A DNA stretch of 6,548 nucleotides from DASSRQ01 sp035701665. Lineage in GTDB: Bacteria > Vulcanimicrobiota > Vulcanimicrobiia > Vulcanimicrobiales > Vulcanimicrobiaceae. The position numbers and the translations under genes were made by a program. The notes below the pieces were generated by a model, which did not search any database, had not been told where the DNA came from, and saw nothing but the letters and a program-made list of their open reading frames with translations. The DNA lies in the NCBI GenBank assembly GCA_035701665.1, contig DASSRQ010000296.1, positions 1 to 6,548 of the forward strand. Direction: 5' to 3'. Numbering within the stretch: position 1 is the stretch's first letter; the number at the start of each line of letters is the position of its first letter. This document shows positions 6,159-6,548 of the stretch, one piece after another.

Positions 6159-6548
6159 TTATGGCGCGTTGGGTGCGAGCAGGCGGCCTGCCCAGCGGTA
6201 AAGGCCCCATGTTACTGCAGCAAAGGCGAGTAGGCCGAGAATTTCGGATGGCACTAGGAATGAGTCCGGCAAGAACGCGAGTACGTCGTTTCCGCCCGCG
6301 AGCACGATTATTGCTGCGTGGATGACGCCGAATAAACTCTCGCCGACGACGAGCCCGGATGCCATCAGGACGGCGATGCGTTTGAGCGCTTCGCCGTTCG
6401 GTTTGTTCTCGACGCGTTTGTTGTAGAAATGGCCGGCGACTGCGCCGACGACGGCGGCAGCAGTTGAAGACATCGGCAGATAGATGCCGAGGCCCACAGC
6501 GAGCGGCGGCAGTTTGCGTTCGTTGTTCGATGTCGCGCGCAGCACTTC
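6159..6548 (-). CDS. OPT-family oligopeptide transporter, C-terminal 129 residues (5' end outside window)
   Basis: C-terminal fragment of an oligopeptide transporter (OPT) family membrane protein, which imports small peptides or peptide-like metal chelates across the inner membrane. The frame stays open to the window edge; an apparent GTG start at 6545 is only an internal Val codon (EVLRATSNN), because OPT proteins are usually 600 or more residues. The stretch LPPLAVGLGIYLPMSSTAAAVVGAVAGHFYN, read as PPLAVGLGIYLPMSST followed by a hydrophobic helix, is characteristic of the family. So is ASGLVVGESLFGVIHAAI further on. Two more hydrophobic segments (around LVPSEILGLLAFAAVTWGLY) close the protein before TAA. 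It converges on the S9 peptidase gene, with the palindromic element between the two. A shared role in peptide use is plausible but not shown. Confidence 0.9.
   Translation of the reverse strand, partial: EVLRATSNNERKLPPLAVGLGIYLPMSSTAAAVVGAVAGHFYNKRVENKPNGEALKRIAVLMASGLVVGESLFGVIHAAIIVLAGGNDVLAFLPDSFLVPSEILGLLAFAAVTWGLYRWAGRLLAPNAP

Noticed and set aside
5871..6201. Small ORFs crossing the 5989-6119 palindrome on both strands
   Set aside because: Their codons are dictated by the inverted repeats, they have no plausible ribosome binding site, and the two strands give unrelated short peptides.
6543..6545. GTG as a true start giving a complete 128-residue membrane protein
   Set aside because: The frame continues to the window edge and the sequence aligns by memory with the interior and C-terminus of OPT transporters, so this is an internal Val codon.
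1..6548. CRISPR array, tRNA, rRNA, phage or toxin-antitoxin genes
   Set aside because: No regularly spaced direct repeats, tRNA-like cloverleaf with conserved bases, rRNA sequence or small toxin-antitoxin pair was seen.

Overview
The window is a GC-rich, gene-dense bacterial chromosome fragment with five protein-coding genes, two of them cut by the window edges, and one structured intergenic element. No stretch over 300 bases lacks a gene; the longest gap is the 189 bases at 5970-6158. The set (threonyl-tRNA synthetase, a Pro/Thr/Ser-rich lipoprotein, an exported HD-domain protein, an SHS-family transporter, an exported S9 peptidase and an OPT transporter) fits a free-living, probably soil-type, heterotroph. 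The TPTP/SPSP-rich lipoprotein style reminds me of Eremiobacterota (WPS-2) and similar uncultured lineages, but this is only an impression and nothing here fixes the taxonomy.

Layout: the 3' part of thrS (1-1086, +) overlaps by ATGA with a Pro-rich lipoprotein gene (1083-2018, +). This pair runs head-on into an HD-domain gene (2023-2679, -) with only 4 bases between the stop codons. A strong hairpin with a T-rich tail, oriented for the + strand, lies inside the 3' end of the HD gene and probably terminates the thrS-lipoprotein transcript. The HD gene diverges from an MFS transporter gene (2731-4008, +) across 51 bases. The transporter carries the signature motif of Jen-type monocarboxylate permeases. 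An exported S9-family serine peptidase (4020-5969, +) follows after 11 bases, probably in the same transcript. The last gene is the C-terminal end of an OPT-family oligopeptide transporter (6159-6548, -), convergent with the peptidase.

The convergent gap after the peptidase holds a large nested inverted repeat (5989-6119): outer arms enclosing two perfect or near-perfect inner hairpins. It looks like a mobile or dispersed palindromic element, or a structured RNA or terminator. A second repeat-like sequence, resembling a short motif dispersed in many bacterial genomes, sits in frame near the 3' end of thrS and lengthens a C-terminal loop by about eight residues.

Functionally, the peptidase and the OPT transporter could act together in peptide scavenging (extracytoplasmic cleavage, then uptake), and the SHS permease would take up small carboxylates. 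This link is inference from family and position only. I see no defence system, CRISPR array, tRNA, rRNA or transposase gene. The most unusual content is the two repeat-type elements and the terminator buried in an opposing gene.
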